Made by a program: the position numbers and the translations under genes. A stretch of 64,000 nt of DNA, from the NCBI GenBank assembly GCA_026874595.1, contig CM049317.1, positions 59,166,118 through 59,230,117 of the forward strand, written 5' to 3'. This document shows, piece after piece, positions 12,745 through 23,824 of the stretch (position 1 is its first letter; each line of letters opens with the position of its first letter). This stretch comes from Sipunculus nudus. Lineage: Eukaryota > Annelida > Sipuncula > Golfingiida > Sipunculidae. The notes beneath the pieces are model-generated. The model ran no database searches. It was not told the origin of the DNA and was given only the letters and a program-made list of their open reading frames with translations.

Positions 12745-13262
12745 GGATATTACAGGGCTTGAACCTTGTACATTGCTGTTTGATAGAAATCACAACTAGC
12801 AGTGCAAGCACCAGATATGTGCATGAAGAGATCGAGACTTGTATAGCTGAGACTTTAACTGTATGGTTATATAACTATGACTATAATCCTATACGGAAGG
12901 GTCTAATGCAGCCTAAAATATAATCGAATAATTTTATTCCTAAATCTCCCCATTGATATCCCTTAGCGTGGCCCTAAAATTTTGAATCAATGGTAAGCCT
13001 GTTGTTTTCAAAGTGCAGATAATGTAGCTAAAGTCAGGGTCACTTGGTGTGATGCGGAAGTTTGTTTTGACATCCATCCAAACTTCAGCATACAAAGGCT
13101 GATTCTACCGGTAAACTGCTGCGGATGCAGTTATTTGAAAAAAAAACCAATACATTACTTGCCTTGATGGCAGTTTCCTCCTGTTGGGGTTACAGTTGTA
13201 GAAGACACTGGACAAACAGCTATTAACAGAATCCAAAGGAAGGCCTGATCACCAAGCGCCAT
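5447..13262 (-). CDS. Small single-pass membrane protein with tyrosine-motif cytoplasmic tail (3 exons)
   Basis: Exons read on the minus strand: 13262-13163, 11348-11258, 5900-5447; 214 residues. Exon 1 starts at an ATG in good context (gaaaATGGCG) and gives a signal peptide (residues 1-21, hydrophobic core FLWILLIAVC) followed by a short segment with one Cys. Exon 2 gives one membrane helix (about 40-62, AIALGVACVF region). Exon 3 gives a basic stop-transfer stretch (RKKKIQEKEYQKRHG) and a long polar tail. Tail motifs are PTYATVV, YVYAQV, PYGSV and a C-terminal NPVYSVI, i.e. repeated YxxV/I plus an NPxY motif, which suggests phosphotyrosine signalling or PTB binding. Phases join only if exon 1 ends with a GC donor (CAAG|GCAAGTA), with about 18 residues left outside the cell. 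If another exon lies in the 1.8-kb intron, the ectodomain could be longer. Similar tails occur on molluscan scavenger/MEGF-type receptors (from memory, not searched). Partner and function are unknown. Confidence 0.72.
6146..9650 (-). mobile_element. Decayed LINE, same Tx1/L1-like family, non-inverted
   Basis: Minus strand, in native order: ORF1 tail (about 9640-9420, MDDMYNKLIERF...EIVRAAWT), endonuclease fragment (9284-9078, KIIIGGDFSVCL), linker (8928-8740, GPGLWKFNNSSLLDDVFVKE), RT start (around 8215, SPGNDGLSKEFYDFI), ORF2 C-terminus (6917-6618, AKNLYFRMSEWL...MLYKLTLYIGK), then a 3' UTR ending CAATAAACTG...TTTAAAAAAAA near 6146. The matching piece in the copy at 15186 is SRNLYLQIQPWM...TYKMTLYQNR. 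Many stops and frameshifts show it is old. It lies inside the 3' intron of the minus-strand membrane protein gene, in sense. Confidence 0.85.
9758..10134 (-). other. Exon-like segment with strong splice sites, no clear CDS
   Basis: On the minus strand this block follows a good acceptor (tgttgtgcttgcag) and ends at an ideal donor (AGGAT|gtaagta). Neither open frame inside starts with ATG or spans the block, so it would be an untranslated or non-coding exon if real. It lies in the large 3' intron of the minus-strand membrane protein gene, just upstream of the decayed LINE. It could be an alternative exon or a transposon fragment. Confidence 0.25.
10720..10950 (+). mobile_element. SINE (copy 3), body only
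   Basis: CCGAGGGTGAGCGCTCTGCA, CCAATGGCCATGTTTCACTC, ACTAACGAGTGCGCC, GTGCAGTAGTTACC, GGGATATTAAATGAGTGGAA. The tRNA-like head is missing. Confidence 0.65.
11450..11784. repeat. Near-identical segmental duplication, copy A
   Basis: About 335 bp from GCTGTGGGAGCTATAGCTCC to CTAGTAACACTGCGACA, repeated at 11847-12193 with only a few substitutions and small indels. A C/A homopolymer spacer separates the copies. The head holds a small palindrome (GGAGCTATAGCTCC). No gene seen. Confidence 0.85.
11847..12193. repeat. Near-identical segmental duplication, copy B
   Basis: Second copy of 11450-11784, with extra bases near 11918 and 12132. Preceded by ATGGATCCGCCA, which resembles the GGATCCGCCACTG transposon end. 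Confidence 0.85.
12210..12375. repeat. Interspersed repeat family (third copy)
   Basis: AGGAATGCAAGCCTCCACCA, CCGTGTTTGCATCGATTAAT and AGTGACTGTACATTTT match the first half of the copy at 49015-49310. Confidence 0.4.
12375..12416. repeat. (GA)n microsatellite
   Basis: About 42 bp of perfect GA. Confidence 0.97.
12687..12742. repeat. (AT)n microsatellite
   Basis: 56 bp of AT inside intron 1 of the membrane protein gene (minus strand). Confidence 0.97.
13161..13166 (-). promoter_or_regulatory. Putative non-canonical GC 5' splice site
   Basis: On the minus strand the exon 1 end reads CAAG|GCAAGTA. This matches the strict consensus of GC-AG introns and is the only donor here that keeps the reading frame into the transmembrane exon. 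The overlapping GT donor (GGCAA|GTAATG) gives the wrong phase. Confidence 0.55.
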
Positions 13263-13642
13263 TTTCAGTTTCTGAGCCGTTTTGTGGAATGTCACGAGGC
13301 CTGCGCGGTTATACAATAGATTATTATTATTTTATCCGTGTTATCATTAATGTATAAAACAGTACGGACGCTTTGTTTTCACTTGCCTGACACGTGTATT
13401 ATATATAGATATATACAGGGCTGAAATCAGTGGTGAAATACCAGCATTTGAAGACGGTTCTCGTAGAGGGCTATAAAATCTGCTTTACGCAGAAAAAGCT
13501 GCCAAGCGGGAACCCAAATTCAGTGGACATTTCATATAATATCGAGCTCTGATCGATAAACCGGTTGTGTGGTCAGTGACGCCATTATTTATAATCCATA
13601 ATACAAGGAGAGGAGTGTCACATTTTGACAGGAGAGGCACAG

Positions 13643-13667
13643 ATATATATATATATATATATATATA
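13643..13667. repeat. (TA)n tract at the left edge of the twin-primed LINE
   Basis: Directly precedes the inverted LINE segment. With the TA tract at 18785 it may be the two halves of the insertion site. Confidence 0.9.
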
Positions 13668-15185
13668 GTAACAATATAATCTTTCATCTTGCTTACATAC
13701 TCAGAGTCATTAACAAGGGAGCAGTTAAATTTCCAAAACAAAGGACCACGGTTCTCATCTTTCAAACTCTTTATAATAAGTTCCACAGCTGAATGATCTG
13801 TACCTACGCTAGTTTTAATGTTACATTCTGAAATAACTGGTTGTAAAGCAGAGGATACCAAGAAGAAGTCTAATCGTCGTTGTGTTAGTGGAGCCGATCG
13901 TCTCCATGTAAACCTGCTCAGTTGTGGATTACGAATCCTCCAAACATCACACACATCTAACGCTTCCATAAAATTCTCAATTGTCTTGTACTTTAAACTA
14001 AGATTACCTCCATACGCATCTTCTTTAGCAAAGCAAAAGTTGAAATCCCCTCTCCAAATTATATGTGTGTTTTCATCAAGTTCAAAATATTCAACAACCA
14101 TCCTGTAGATTCCCTTATAACATAAAATTTGTTCTGTTTCAGTATTTGGTCCATATACATTAATCAATAAAAACTGCGATCCTTGGATAATACAATGCAG
14201 CATGACATATCTTCCATCTGGGTCAATTTTACTTTTTATTAACGAGAATTCAAGATTAGAACCAACTAAAGTGAGTGTACCTTTTGATTTATTTGTCCCA
14301 TGAGAAAAGTAAGAGTGACCCCTCTATTGATGTTTCCAAACCTGTTCACACTTAGCATCAGAATGGGACTCTTGAATGAAACAAATACCTTTATCCATGT
14401 CATGTTTATAACACCAGTTAAATAGTTTTCTTCTTTTTACATAATTCCTAATTCCATTTGCATTAATACTTATCACTTTAAAATCTAAATATATATCTTT
14501 TTCTGAAGTTTTAACCGTCACTTTACTACAAAATGTGTAATTATATATAATGTCAATGAAATCAAATCCAAGAGAATGAACTGACATTTGCATGTACTCA
14601 CGTGAAAATCTATTTTAATATATACTGCTGCATACTTATTATCGAACATCATATATAAAATAACCATTGTGTGTCCTTGTTTAGTTATATATACATCTGT
14701 TGTAGATATAATGTATAGTACACAGATACCTAAATAAAGATGTTTGAACAATGAACACTGATTTAAGAGACACAGATGCCTAACATAAAACATAAAGACA
14801 AAATATGAAAAACAAAGTGGTATATCTGACATAGTGGTACCTAACCAAGGACCTAAATAAGACCTGGACCAGTTCACCTGAATCATTTGTATTCATATAC
14901 ATTTAACATATTATAAAAAATCTAAAGTTTTTCTTCATCCCCCTTTTGGTATCACATCATAAATTTTTAACTGAAAAGAATTCTGTCTGATCTACTTTGT
15001 TTTCAATACATCATCCAACTGTTGACCATACTTTACAGTGAAAATCTTATCTTTATGATCTTTGACAAATACCTTTCCATTCCATGTCCATGCATCTTTT
15101 AATCTTTTATCATTTTTCACTCTGTTGTAAAGCTTTTGCATTTCCATACACATGTCATCCATTAATGTAACTCCATTAAAAAAGA
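13668..15185 (-). mobile_element. Inverted 5' part of Tx1/L1-like LINE (ORF1 tail and endonuclease)
   Basis: The minus strand runs from the ORF1 C-terminus (15185 to stop at 14994: MDDMCMEMQKLYNRVKN...DVLKTK) to an APE-type endonuclease (about 14480-13670): VISINANGIRNYVKRRK, QESHSD, INVYGPN, IIWRGDFNF, RLDFFLVS, GTDHSAVELI, GPLFWKFN. One in-frame TAG at 14326-14324 breaks it. The order is native, but the piece points opposite to the RT half starting at about 15185. Its left edge abuts a (TA)n run. This is the 5' half of the element continued at 15186-18784. Confidence 0.88.
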
Positions 15186-18100
15186 AGCGGATCAGATGTC
15201 CCTGGATGCTCGCAGAAAATGGGAATACTTAAAATGCAGTGTCAGAAAGTTTACTATAAATTATTCAAAGAAAATGAACAAAACGTTCAAAGATCATTAC
15301 CAGTCACTTGAAAAAGAGGTACAACGATTAGAAAACATAATAGATAAACATCCTAATGAAGTAAACCTCAAGAATTATGAAAAACTGAAGAAAGAATTGG
15401 AAGTCTGTTATGACAAAATTACAGAAGGCATTATAATACGATCTCGGGCTCAATGGTTTGAGCATGGTGAGTGTAATAGTAAATATTTTGTAAACCTTGA
15501 AAAAAGAAACAAGAATAAATCATGTATTAGGAAGTTGATAGAAAACGGCAAGGAACTTAAAAATCAAAAGGATATATTATTACATATTAATAAGTTCTAT
15601 TCTGATAGATTTAAAGGACAAACAGGTAAAAATCAAGAGGAATGTGATGACTGGTTAAATAGCATAGACAATTTGACAGTATTAGAGACAGATGATGCCT
15701 TACTGTGTGAAGGTATGGTGACAATGAACTCTGTATATAAAGCTTTGAAAGCTATGGGTAATAGTAAGACACCGGGAAATGATGGTCTTAGTAAGGAGTT
15801 TTATTTATATTTTTTCAGTGTATTAGGTAAAGAATTGACAACTTGTCTTAATGAATGTTTTAATGTTGGAGAGTTAACAACAAGTCAAAAACAAAATGTA
15901 ATTTCTCTGATAGAAAAACCAGGGAAGGATGTCAGACTCATACAGTCATGGCGTCCTATAAGTCTAATAAATGTGGACACTAAGGTGTTGAGTAAGATAT
16001 TAGTGGCTCGTTTGAGTAAAGTTATAGACAAATTGATTCATGTAGATCAAAATGCTTTTGTTCCTGGGAGATATATTGGAAACTCAGTTCGCCTAATTTC
16101 TGATATGAATGAATATTGTAATATTGAAAACAAGTATGGAATATTATTTGGTGCAGATTTTGCAGCAGCATTTGATTCTGTTGATCACACTTTTGTAATT
16201 TCTGTATTGAAACGTTTTGGATTTGGACCTATGTTTATAAACTGGATTAAGTTGATACACACAGGGTCACAAAGTTGTGTTTTGAATAATGGATTTTCAA
16301 CTAATTATTTCCCTTTATCTAGAGGAACGAAACAAGGTGACCCAATATCTCCATACCTATTTATGCTGGTCATTGAAGTATTATTGCATATGGTTAGAGC
16401 AGAGGGAAGGGTAAAAGGTTTAATGATTGGCAACAAGGAAGTAAAACTGACAGCCTTTGCTGATGATATTACATTTTTCTTGTCTGATGTGGATTCATTT
16501 AAATCACTTATAAATATTCTGAAAACATTTGGTGAGTTCTCTACAATGCATGTTAATTATGATAAATCGGAAGCTGCCTGGCTTGGTGCATGGAAAAGGA
16601 AGAATGAAAAGCCAATGAATTGCAAATGGGTCAACCTTACTGTTACAGCCATGAAAATACTTGGTATATGGTATACATACAATAACGATTTAAATAAAAA
16701 GCTTAATTTTCATTCAGTGGAAGAAAAACTGAAGGTGGTGCTCAATATCTGGTCTAGCAGGAATATTTGGTCGCAATGAAATATGTAGAACTTTGGCTTT
16801 GCCAAAAATTTTATATGTGTGTAACATGCATGTGCATTCCACCTGCAGGATTTATTGAAAATGTTAAAATGCATTTGAAGCAATTTTTGTGGAAAAGCAA
16901 GAGACCAAAGATTAAATATGATACTCTCATTGGATCTTATGATATGGGAGGAATAAAATTTTCTGAAGTGCATACAAAGTTAAAAACATAGAGTATTATG
17001 TGGATTAGACGATTGATAGATGGAAAAGATATGCCATGGAAATATGTTTCACAACATTATTTATACCCTTTGGGAGGCACTTGCTCAATAACTACTAATT
17101 TTGATGTGACAAGAATACCCAGAAAGCTACCAGTGTTTTATAAAAACTGTTTAAAAGAGTGGTCACATTTTGTTAATAGAAATCGAATATCGGTAAAAGA
17201 AGTTAGATTGCAACCACTATGGAATAACTATTATTTAAAGGTCAACAATACATCTTTTTTCTACAGATATTTTGACAACTTGGGTATAAGGAGAGTACAA
17301 GATTTTTTAAATAATACTGGTAAAGTCTGCACATGGCAAGAGATTAAAACTAGATACCCGGCATTATCAAGTAATACATATCTGTCGTGGAGGTCTATAA
17401 TAAGTGCAATACCAAAAGAGTGGATTAGTTTGTGTATGTCGACACCAAGCGAAAAAACAAATGACAGAGAAAGTAGGGAGGACAGATTGGTTACTTTGGC
17501 AGGAATAAAGGGATTATCAGATATTACATCTTACTGGGTATATAATGTTTTGATCAGTCAGAGAACCACCACGCCAACTACTCTGGTTAATTGGTTAGAT
17601 ATTACAGGATTACATAGTTATGAAGATTTTAAACAGTTTTATTATACAGTACATAAAGTTTCTCTGGATATGTATAGCAGAGAGTTTCAGTTCAACATCA
17701 TACATAATTATTTACCAGTAAACTACTGGCTATTTAAGTGGAAACTTGTTGGCAGTCCACAGTGTTCATATTGTCACCTTTACGACGAAACAATTACACA
17801 CCTTTTTTATGAATGTTTTGTCTCTAGAAATTTATATCTTCAAATACAGCCTTGGATGAAATTATGCAATTCAAGTTTCCCAGACTATGAAATTACTGTA
17901 ATTCTGTTTGGAATGATTCCAATTCAGAAACATTTGTTGCCCAATCAACTGATTATTACATACAAAATGACTCTATATCAGAATAGAGGTTAAGAAAATA
18001 TTAACCTGTTCGAAAAATTCAGAAATAAGTTGATATACCTACAGAAAATAGAATATATTAGGCCAAAATAAAAAAAAGTATGGTTCTCAGGCACTTTTTT

Positions 18101-18780
18101 TCAGAAATCAATGCGGGCGGGCGGGTTTTTTATATTTAATTTTTTGGTATGTTTCGATAAAAATGTCAAATGATAAGGGAAAAGCATGATAATAACAGAT
18201 TTATTTTGCTAAACAAGTAAAAGAACTTCATAACAAAGGAAACTGTATGATTTTATCTCTTGAAAGAAATGTCCGAGCGGCTGCAGCTCATAATTGGTAA
18301 GTTTCTATTAAAAATCAAAATAAAAATGTTTGATGTGGGGATTTAAAATTGATGCGGGCGGTGCCTGAGAACCATACCTTTTATTTTTTTTTTTGGCCTT
18401 ATAGCTCAGAAAAAAGAGAAATTGTGTGTACATCTGAAAAAATGGGAAAAGCTACTCCCATATTTGTAGGAAAACATCACATACCAACTGATAATTACAT
18501 ATGTTAGATTAATTTACTTTGTTTTATCGACCTGTATTTAAAAAGAACTATGTAGAAAGAAATTAGAAATACTGATGTTTATGAATAGGTTAAACATTGT
18601 TCAAATGTAATGTAAGCACTGTTTATACTGATGCCTTGTGTTGTCTAATGTATGTAAACTGTTGAATGTATTGTCACATCTTCACTTTGTCTGTCATTGT
18701 TATGTAATGTTAAAGTTGTCTGTCATGTGTGATAATTTTTTGTATATATATGTTAGAAATGTCAATAAAAATATAAAAAA

Positions 18781-18784
<4 letters not shown>
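15186..18784 (+). mobile_element. 3' part of the same LINE: reverse transcriptase, C-terminal region, 3' UTR and poly(A)
   Basis: Open frame 15196-16779 holds the RT: RSRAQWFEHGECNSKYFVNL, GNDGLSKEFY, SWRPISLINVDTKVLSKIL, ADFAAAFDSVDH, SRGTKQGDPISPYLF and the catalytic AFADDITFFL. A frameshift near 16770 leads to 16767-16991; one TAG (16989) separates this from 16998-17993, which has the C-terminal PQCSYCHLYDETITHLFYEC zinc-knuckle-like region (C-x2-C...H...C). The end of ORF2 is split by a MITE (18061-18398). The 3' UTR ends with AATAAA near 18762 and an A-run at about 18774-18784. It inserted in a TA-rich site. It is not autonomous because of the breaks. Confidence 0.93.
18061..18398. mobile_element. 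PIF/Harbinger-like MITE with TTA target duplication
   Basis: 338 bp. Terminal inverted repeats GGCCAAAATAAAAAAAAGTA, TGGTTCTCAGGCAC and GTGCCTGAGAACCATACCTT...TTGGCC, flanked by TTA on both sides (18058-18060 and 18399-18401). The TWA duplication is typical of PIF/Harbinger. It is inserted in ORF2 of the LINE. Confidence 0.85.

Positions 18785-18837
<53 letters not shown>
18785..18837. repeat. (TA)n microsatellite following the LINE poly(A)
   Basis: Starts immediately after the A-run of the LINE. Confidence 0.95.
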
Positions 18838-18840
<3 letters not shown>

Positions 18841-19134
18841 CAACACGGATATGAAGACTGGTACTTTGATCACTGTATTTTTTCCGGGGGGGGGGGGATG
18901 AGTTACAGGAAGTTAATGTAAATGACCCGTATATACATGCATATACATCTATATAACCACAATATGGATATAATGGCTTATAAATATTGATAATTTGCGC
19001 TCTGCTTAATTGGGTCAATTGGGGCATCGAAGAGGTTATGGTTGCTTCATGAAGAATTTCAGAGAGATATTTTAATGCCATCACATGTAAAATATGAAGT
19101 AAAATGTACCGAGTTTGAAATCATAGAAATGTAT

Positions 19135-19135
<1 letters not shown>

Positions 19136-19163
<28 letters not shown>
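19136..19163. repeat. (CA)n-(TA)n microsatellite
   Basis: Short ACACAC run followed by ATATAT. Confidence 0.9.
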
Positions 19164-19165
<2 letters not shown>

Positions 19166-19912
19166 CACACAGTCACTAGACAGTATAACAGTGTTGACAA
19201 CAGCCAACTCTATATATTTTAAAGGGTTCCCTGGCTTCTTAGTGCCTTTTGGTTGGATTTCGAGGATAAATAAACTCAAAAGCCAGGATTCTGACTCCAT
19301 AATGATTCCTCACTGAATAGAAAACAAGCAGTTAATAATCTACATACCTAAGAGACCCTGAATTTAAAGGATGCTGGCTCTTCAGGTAAGAACAGCTAAA
19401 CCTGATAATCGGCTATGGTTGATATTGATATCTCACTTTCCCCAGAGTTGTCTATGAATTTTAGGGGAATTCAAGGATGTTTCATCATAGCAGAACAAGT
19501 TCCAAATATGTTTTAATCCATCTTAGAGTATCTTACTATCTACCGTTAGACTGTTGGCTTATCCTCGAAACCCTCCCTCCCCCTTGGGCATATTGGAGAC
19601 GGATATTATTGGAAAACTTGTCTATTGAGGTATTGAAATCAGGTTGTATGCAAATTGCCCGTGGTTGGTCAACCGGTGAGGGCGCTTTTTCATTATGGAC
19701 CCTAAATCCAATAAAAGTCCAATATATGGCATATTTAAAGACAATAGTAGGTGTTACAGCTCAAATAGACATACATACACATGGGGCCATTGGTAATGAG
19801 CACAGACTTGATTTTGTTAGCTATTGGTTATGTTTGCACCAAATTGCGATAGCACATTTTTATGTTTAAACTCTCAAACACATCATCCACATTAAATGGG
19901 GGAACTAACAAG

Positions 19913-21945
19913 TTTGTAAAATTTCCATCCATTTGTGATGGCATCTCAGGACACGGGTGACACGGGGGAGCTAACAAGTCCGTGATGTTTACATCCATAT
20001 GTGATGGCATCTCAGGACACAGGGGTGAGACAGGGGGAGCTAACAAGTCCGTGATGTTTACATCCATCTGTGATGGCATCTCGGGACACACGGGTGAGAC
20101 AGGGGGAGCTAGCAAGTCTTTGATGTTTACATCCATCTGTGATGGCATCTCAGGACACAGGGGTGAGACAGGGGGAGCTAACAAGTCTGTGATGTTTACA
20201 TCCATCTGTGATGGCATCTCAGGACACAGGGATGAGACAGGGGGAGCTAACAAGTCCCTGATGTTTACATCCATCTGTGATGGCATCCCAGGACACAGGG
20301 GTGAGACGGGGGAGCTAACAATTCTGTGATCTTTACATACATTTGTGATGGCATCTCAGGACACAGGGGTGAGACAGCGGGAACCAACAAGTCTGTGATG
20401 TTTACATCCATCTGTGATGGCATCTCAGGACACAGGGGTGAGATAGGGGGAACTCACAAGTCTGTGATGTTTACATCCATCTGTGATGGCATCTCAGGAC
20501 ACGGGTGAGACAGGGGGAGCTAACAAGTCTGTGATGTTTACATCCCTTTGTGATGGCATCTCAGGACACAGGGATGAGACGGGGGAGCTAACAAGTCTGT
20601 GATGTTTACATCCCTTTGTGATGGCATCTCAGGACACAAGGGTGAGACAGGGGGAGCTATCAAGACTGTGATGTTTACATCCATCTGTGATGGCATCTCA
20701 GGACACAGGGGTGAGACAGGGGGAGCTAACAAGTCCGTGATTTTTACATCCATCTGTGATGGCATCTCGGGACACAGGGGTGAGTCAGGGGGAGCTAACA
20801 AGTCTTTGATGTTTACATCCATCTGTGATGACATCTCAGGACACAGGGGTGAGACAGGGGGAGCTAACAAGTCTGTGACGTTTACATCCATCTGTGATGG
20901 CATCTCAGGACACAGGGGTGAGACAGGGGGAACTAACAAGTCTGTGATGTTTACATCCATTTGTGATGGCATCTCAGGACACAGGGGTGAGACAGCGGGA
21001 ACCAACAAGTCTGTGATGTTTACATCCATCTGTGATGGCATCTCAGGACACAGGGGTGAGACAGGGGGAATTCACAAGTCTGTGATGTTTACATCCATTT
21101 GTGATGGCATCTCAGGACACAGGGGTGAGACCTTGGGAGCTAACAAGTCTGTGATGTTTACATCCATCTGTGCTGGCATCTCAGGACACAGGGGTGAGAC
21201 AGGGGGAGCTAACAAGTCTGTGACGTTTACATCCATCGGTGATGGCATCTCAGGACACAGGGGTGAGACAGGGGGAACTAACAAGTCTGTGATGTTTACA
21301 TCCATCTGTGATGGCATCTCAGGACACAGGGGTGAGACAGGGGGAGCTAACAAGTCTTTGATGTTTACATCCATCTGTGATGGCATCTCAGGACACAGGG
21401 GTGAGACGGGGGAGCTAACAAGTCTGTGATCTTTACATACATTTGTGATGGCATCTCAGGACACAGGGGTGAGACAGCGGGAGCCAACAAGTCTGTGATG
21501 TTTACATCCATCTGTGATGGCATCTCAGGACACAGGGGTGAGACAGGGGGAATTCAAAAGTCTGTGATGTTTACATCCATTTGTGATGGCATCTCAAGAC
21601 ACAGGGGTGAGACCTTGGGAGCTAACAAGTCTGTGATGTTTACATCCATCTGTGCTGGCATATCAGGACACAGGGGTGAGACAGGGGGAGCTAACAAGTC
21701 TGTGATGTTTACATCCCTTTGTGATGGCATCTCAGGACACAGGGATGAGACGGGGGAGCTAACAAGTCTGTGATGTTTACATCCCTTTGTGATGGCATCT
21801 CAGGACACAAGGGTGAGACAGGGGGAGCTAACAAGTCTGTGATGTTTACATCCATCTGTGATGGCATCTCAGGACACAGGGGTGAGACAGGGGGAGCTAA
21901 CAAGCCTGTGATGTTTCCATCATTTGTGATGGCATCTCCGGATAG
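19913..21945. repeat. 69-bp minisatellite, about 29 units
   Basis: Unit: ACATCCATCTGTGATGGCAT, CTCAGGACACAGGGGTGAGA, CAGGGGGAGCTAACAAGTCT, GTGATGTTT. Most units are exactly 69 bp (23 codons) and lack stops in one frame on each strand, so long ORFs appear both ways (e.g. 20599-21429 plus, 21041-20538 minus). Units with deletions (67-68 bp) break the frames. Variant units recur in blocks, showing higher-order duplication. No start, signal peptide or splice context supports a gene. Confidence 0.95.
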
Positions 21946-22024
21946 AGGGGTTAGACAGAAGGATGTAACAATTAATTATATTTATATATTCCCAGTCAAG
22001 AAAATGAACTCACAGCGGACTCAC

Positions 22025-22890
22025 AGTGAGCTCATATATGATCTCATGGTGTGAGGTCACAGGGAGCTCAATCTGTAACCACCTTTATACATTACAGTGA
22101 TCTCACGGTGTGAGTTCTCAGTGAGGTCACCGTGTGAGGTCACAGTGATCTCATATTGTGAGTTCTCAGTGAAGTCATGGTCTGTAATCACAATGATCTC
22201 ACAGTGTGAACTCACAGATGTTCTCATGGTAAGAGATCACAATAAGCTCAGTTTGTAACCATCTTTAGACATCACAGTGATTTCCTGGTATGAGTTCTCA
22301 GTGAGGTCACAGTGTGAGGCCACAGTGATCTCACTGAATGTGTTTTCATTAAGGTCATGGTCTGTGGTCACAGGGAGCTCACAGTGTGAGTTCTCAGTGA
22401 GGTCATGGTTTGTGGTCACAATGATCTCACAGTGTGAACTCACAGACGTTCTCATGGTAAGAGATCACAATGAGCTCAGTTTGTAACCATCTTTAGACAT
22501 CACAGTGATTTCCTGGTATGAGTTCTCAGTGAGGTCACAGTGTGAGGCCACAGTGATCTCACTGAATGTGTTTTCATTAAGGTCATGGTCTGTGGTCACA
22601 GTGATCTAACAATTTGATTTCTCAGCGAGGTAATTTCTTGGGATAACAGTGATCCCAATATGCGAGTCGGTGATAGCACGATCTCTCAAAGTCTCTTATC
22701 ATAGAGGTCATGTTCTTTGATGAAAGAAAGCCAACTTTGTGAGTGTCAGTGAGGTCATCCTGTGGGGTCACATTTGTATAGCAGAAGAGTCCAAATTAAT
22801 GTAACAGTGTGGAATCACAGGTAACTCACAGTATGGGAACACAGTGCAGCCAAAAGTGTGAGGTCACAGGTATCTATGTTATATAATTAT
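22025..22890. repeat. GTGA/TCAC-rich simple tandem repeat
   Basis: Diverged units built from CTCACAGTGTGAG, TTCTCAGTGAGGTCA and GGTCACAGTGATCTCAC. A longer period of about 230 bp is visible (GAGGCCACAGTGATCTCACT at 22316 and 22546). Confidence 0.85.
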
Positions 22891-22899
22891 TTATCTTTT

Positions 22900-23782
22900 A
22901 AAGTTTTGCGTAGTTCACAGGGCTAAAAATATAAAAAAATATGCCCACTTTCAATGTGTTCTTAATAATTTCCAAACCCATGCATAGGATGCCAAATATT
23001 ACACACTTGCATTCTGCCCCGCCTTATGCTCACCCCCCCCCCCCCCCTCACCCCGCCTCTGCTGATTTTTCAGTCCGCATAAAGTTTTGCTCAAGCTATG
23101 GCTTCACCATGATGTCGTATGTGGATTCACAATTAACTTACATTGTAAAGTGTAATAATTTTCTGAGAAAGGGGATGAGCATCCATATGTCAGGCAAAAG
23201 TTATTAACACAAGTCATATGAAGAGCTGTGGATTCACTTTCTCTAGTCGAGAAATGCATGTATACTTTACAAACACAGAAGCCACATATCAGATTTCATA
23301 ACACATATGTATTTTATAATCCAGTAGAATACAGAAATGACAGAAAACAAATCACTTGTGTATAATATGTATTGATTCTTTAGAATACTTTTTTATATTT
23401 AAAAACTGATTTCTAATCATCAATCACAGTCAATTCGGATCAGGTGAGAGACACTGCTTGTCAAACTCCTATCATAGAATCCCAATTGAACTTCATGCAA
23501 CTTACAAATAAGCCTCGTTTAATGTTCTAAGTTCATTGAGTATAATATTTATAAAATGTATAATGATATAATAATATAATATTAAAAAAAATAATTATAT
23601 ACCAGGCTGAATAAACTGTACTTTAAGCACTACTAAATCCTAAATTACTAGATATGTTCATTCATCATAACACTATTGTGCATTCATATTCAATTGGGTG
23701 GCCACTATTAGTAACGATATAAGCTAGTACTCTTAACTACCAGAAACTCATATGATTAAATCAGCACATTTGATTGCCACAA

Positions 23783-23824
<42 letters not shown>

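Noticed and set aside
13818-14108. Plus-strand ORF opposite the LINE endonuclease
   Set aside because: Shadow frame; the minus strand carries the APE endonuclease motifs.
19828-22054. Long repeat-protein ORFs on both strands of the 69-bp minisatellite
   Set aside because: The unit length is a multiple of three and stop-free, so ORFs arise automatically. Units with indels break them and no gene context exists.
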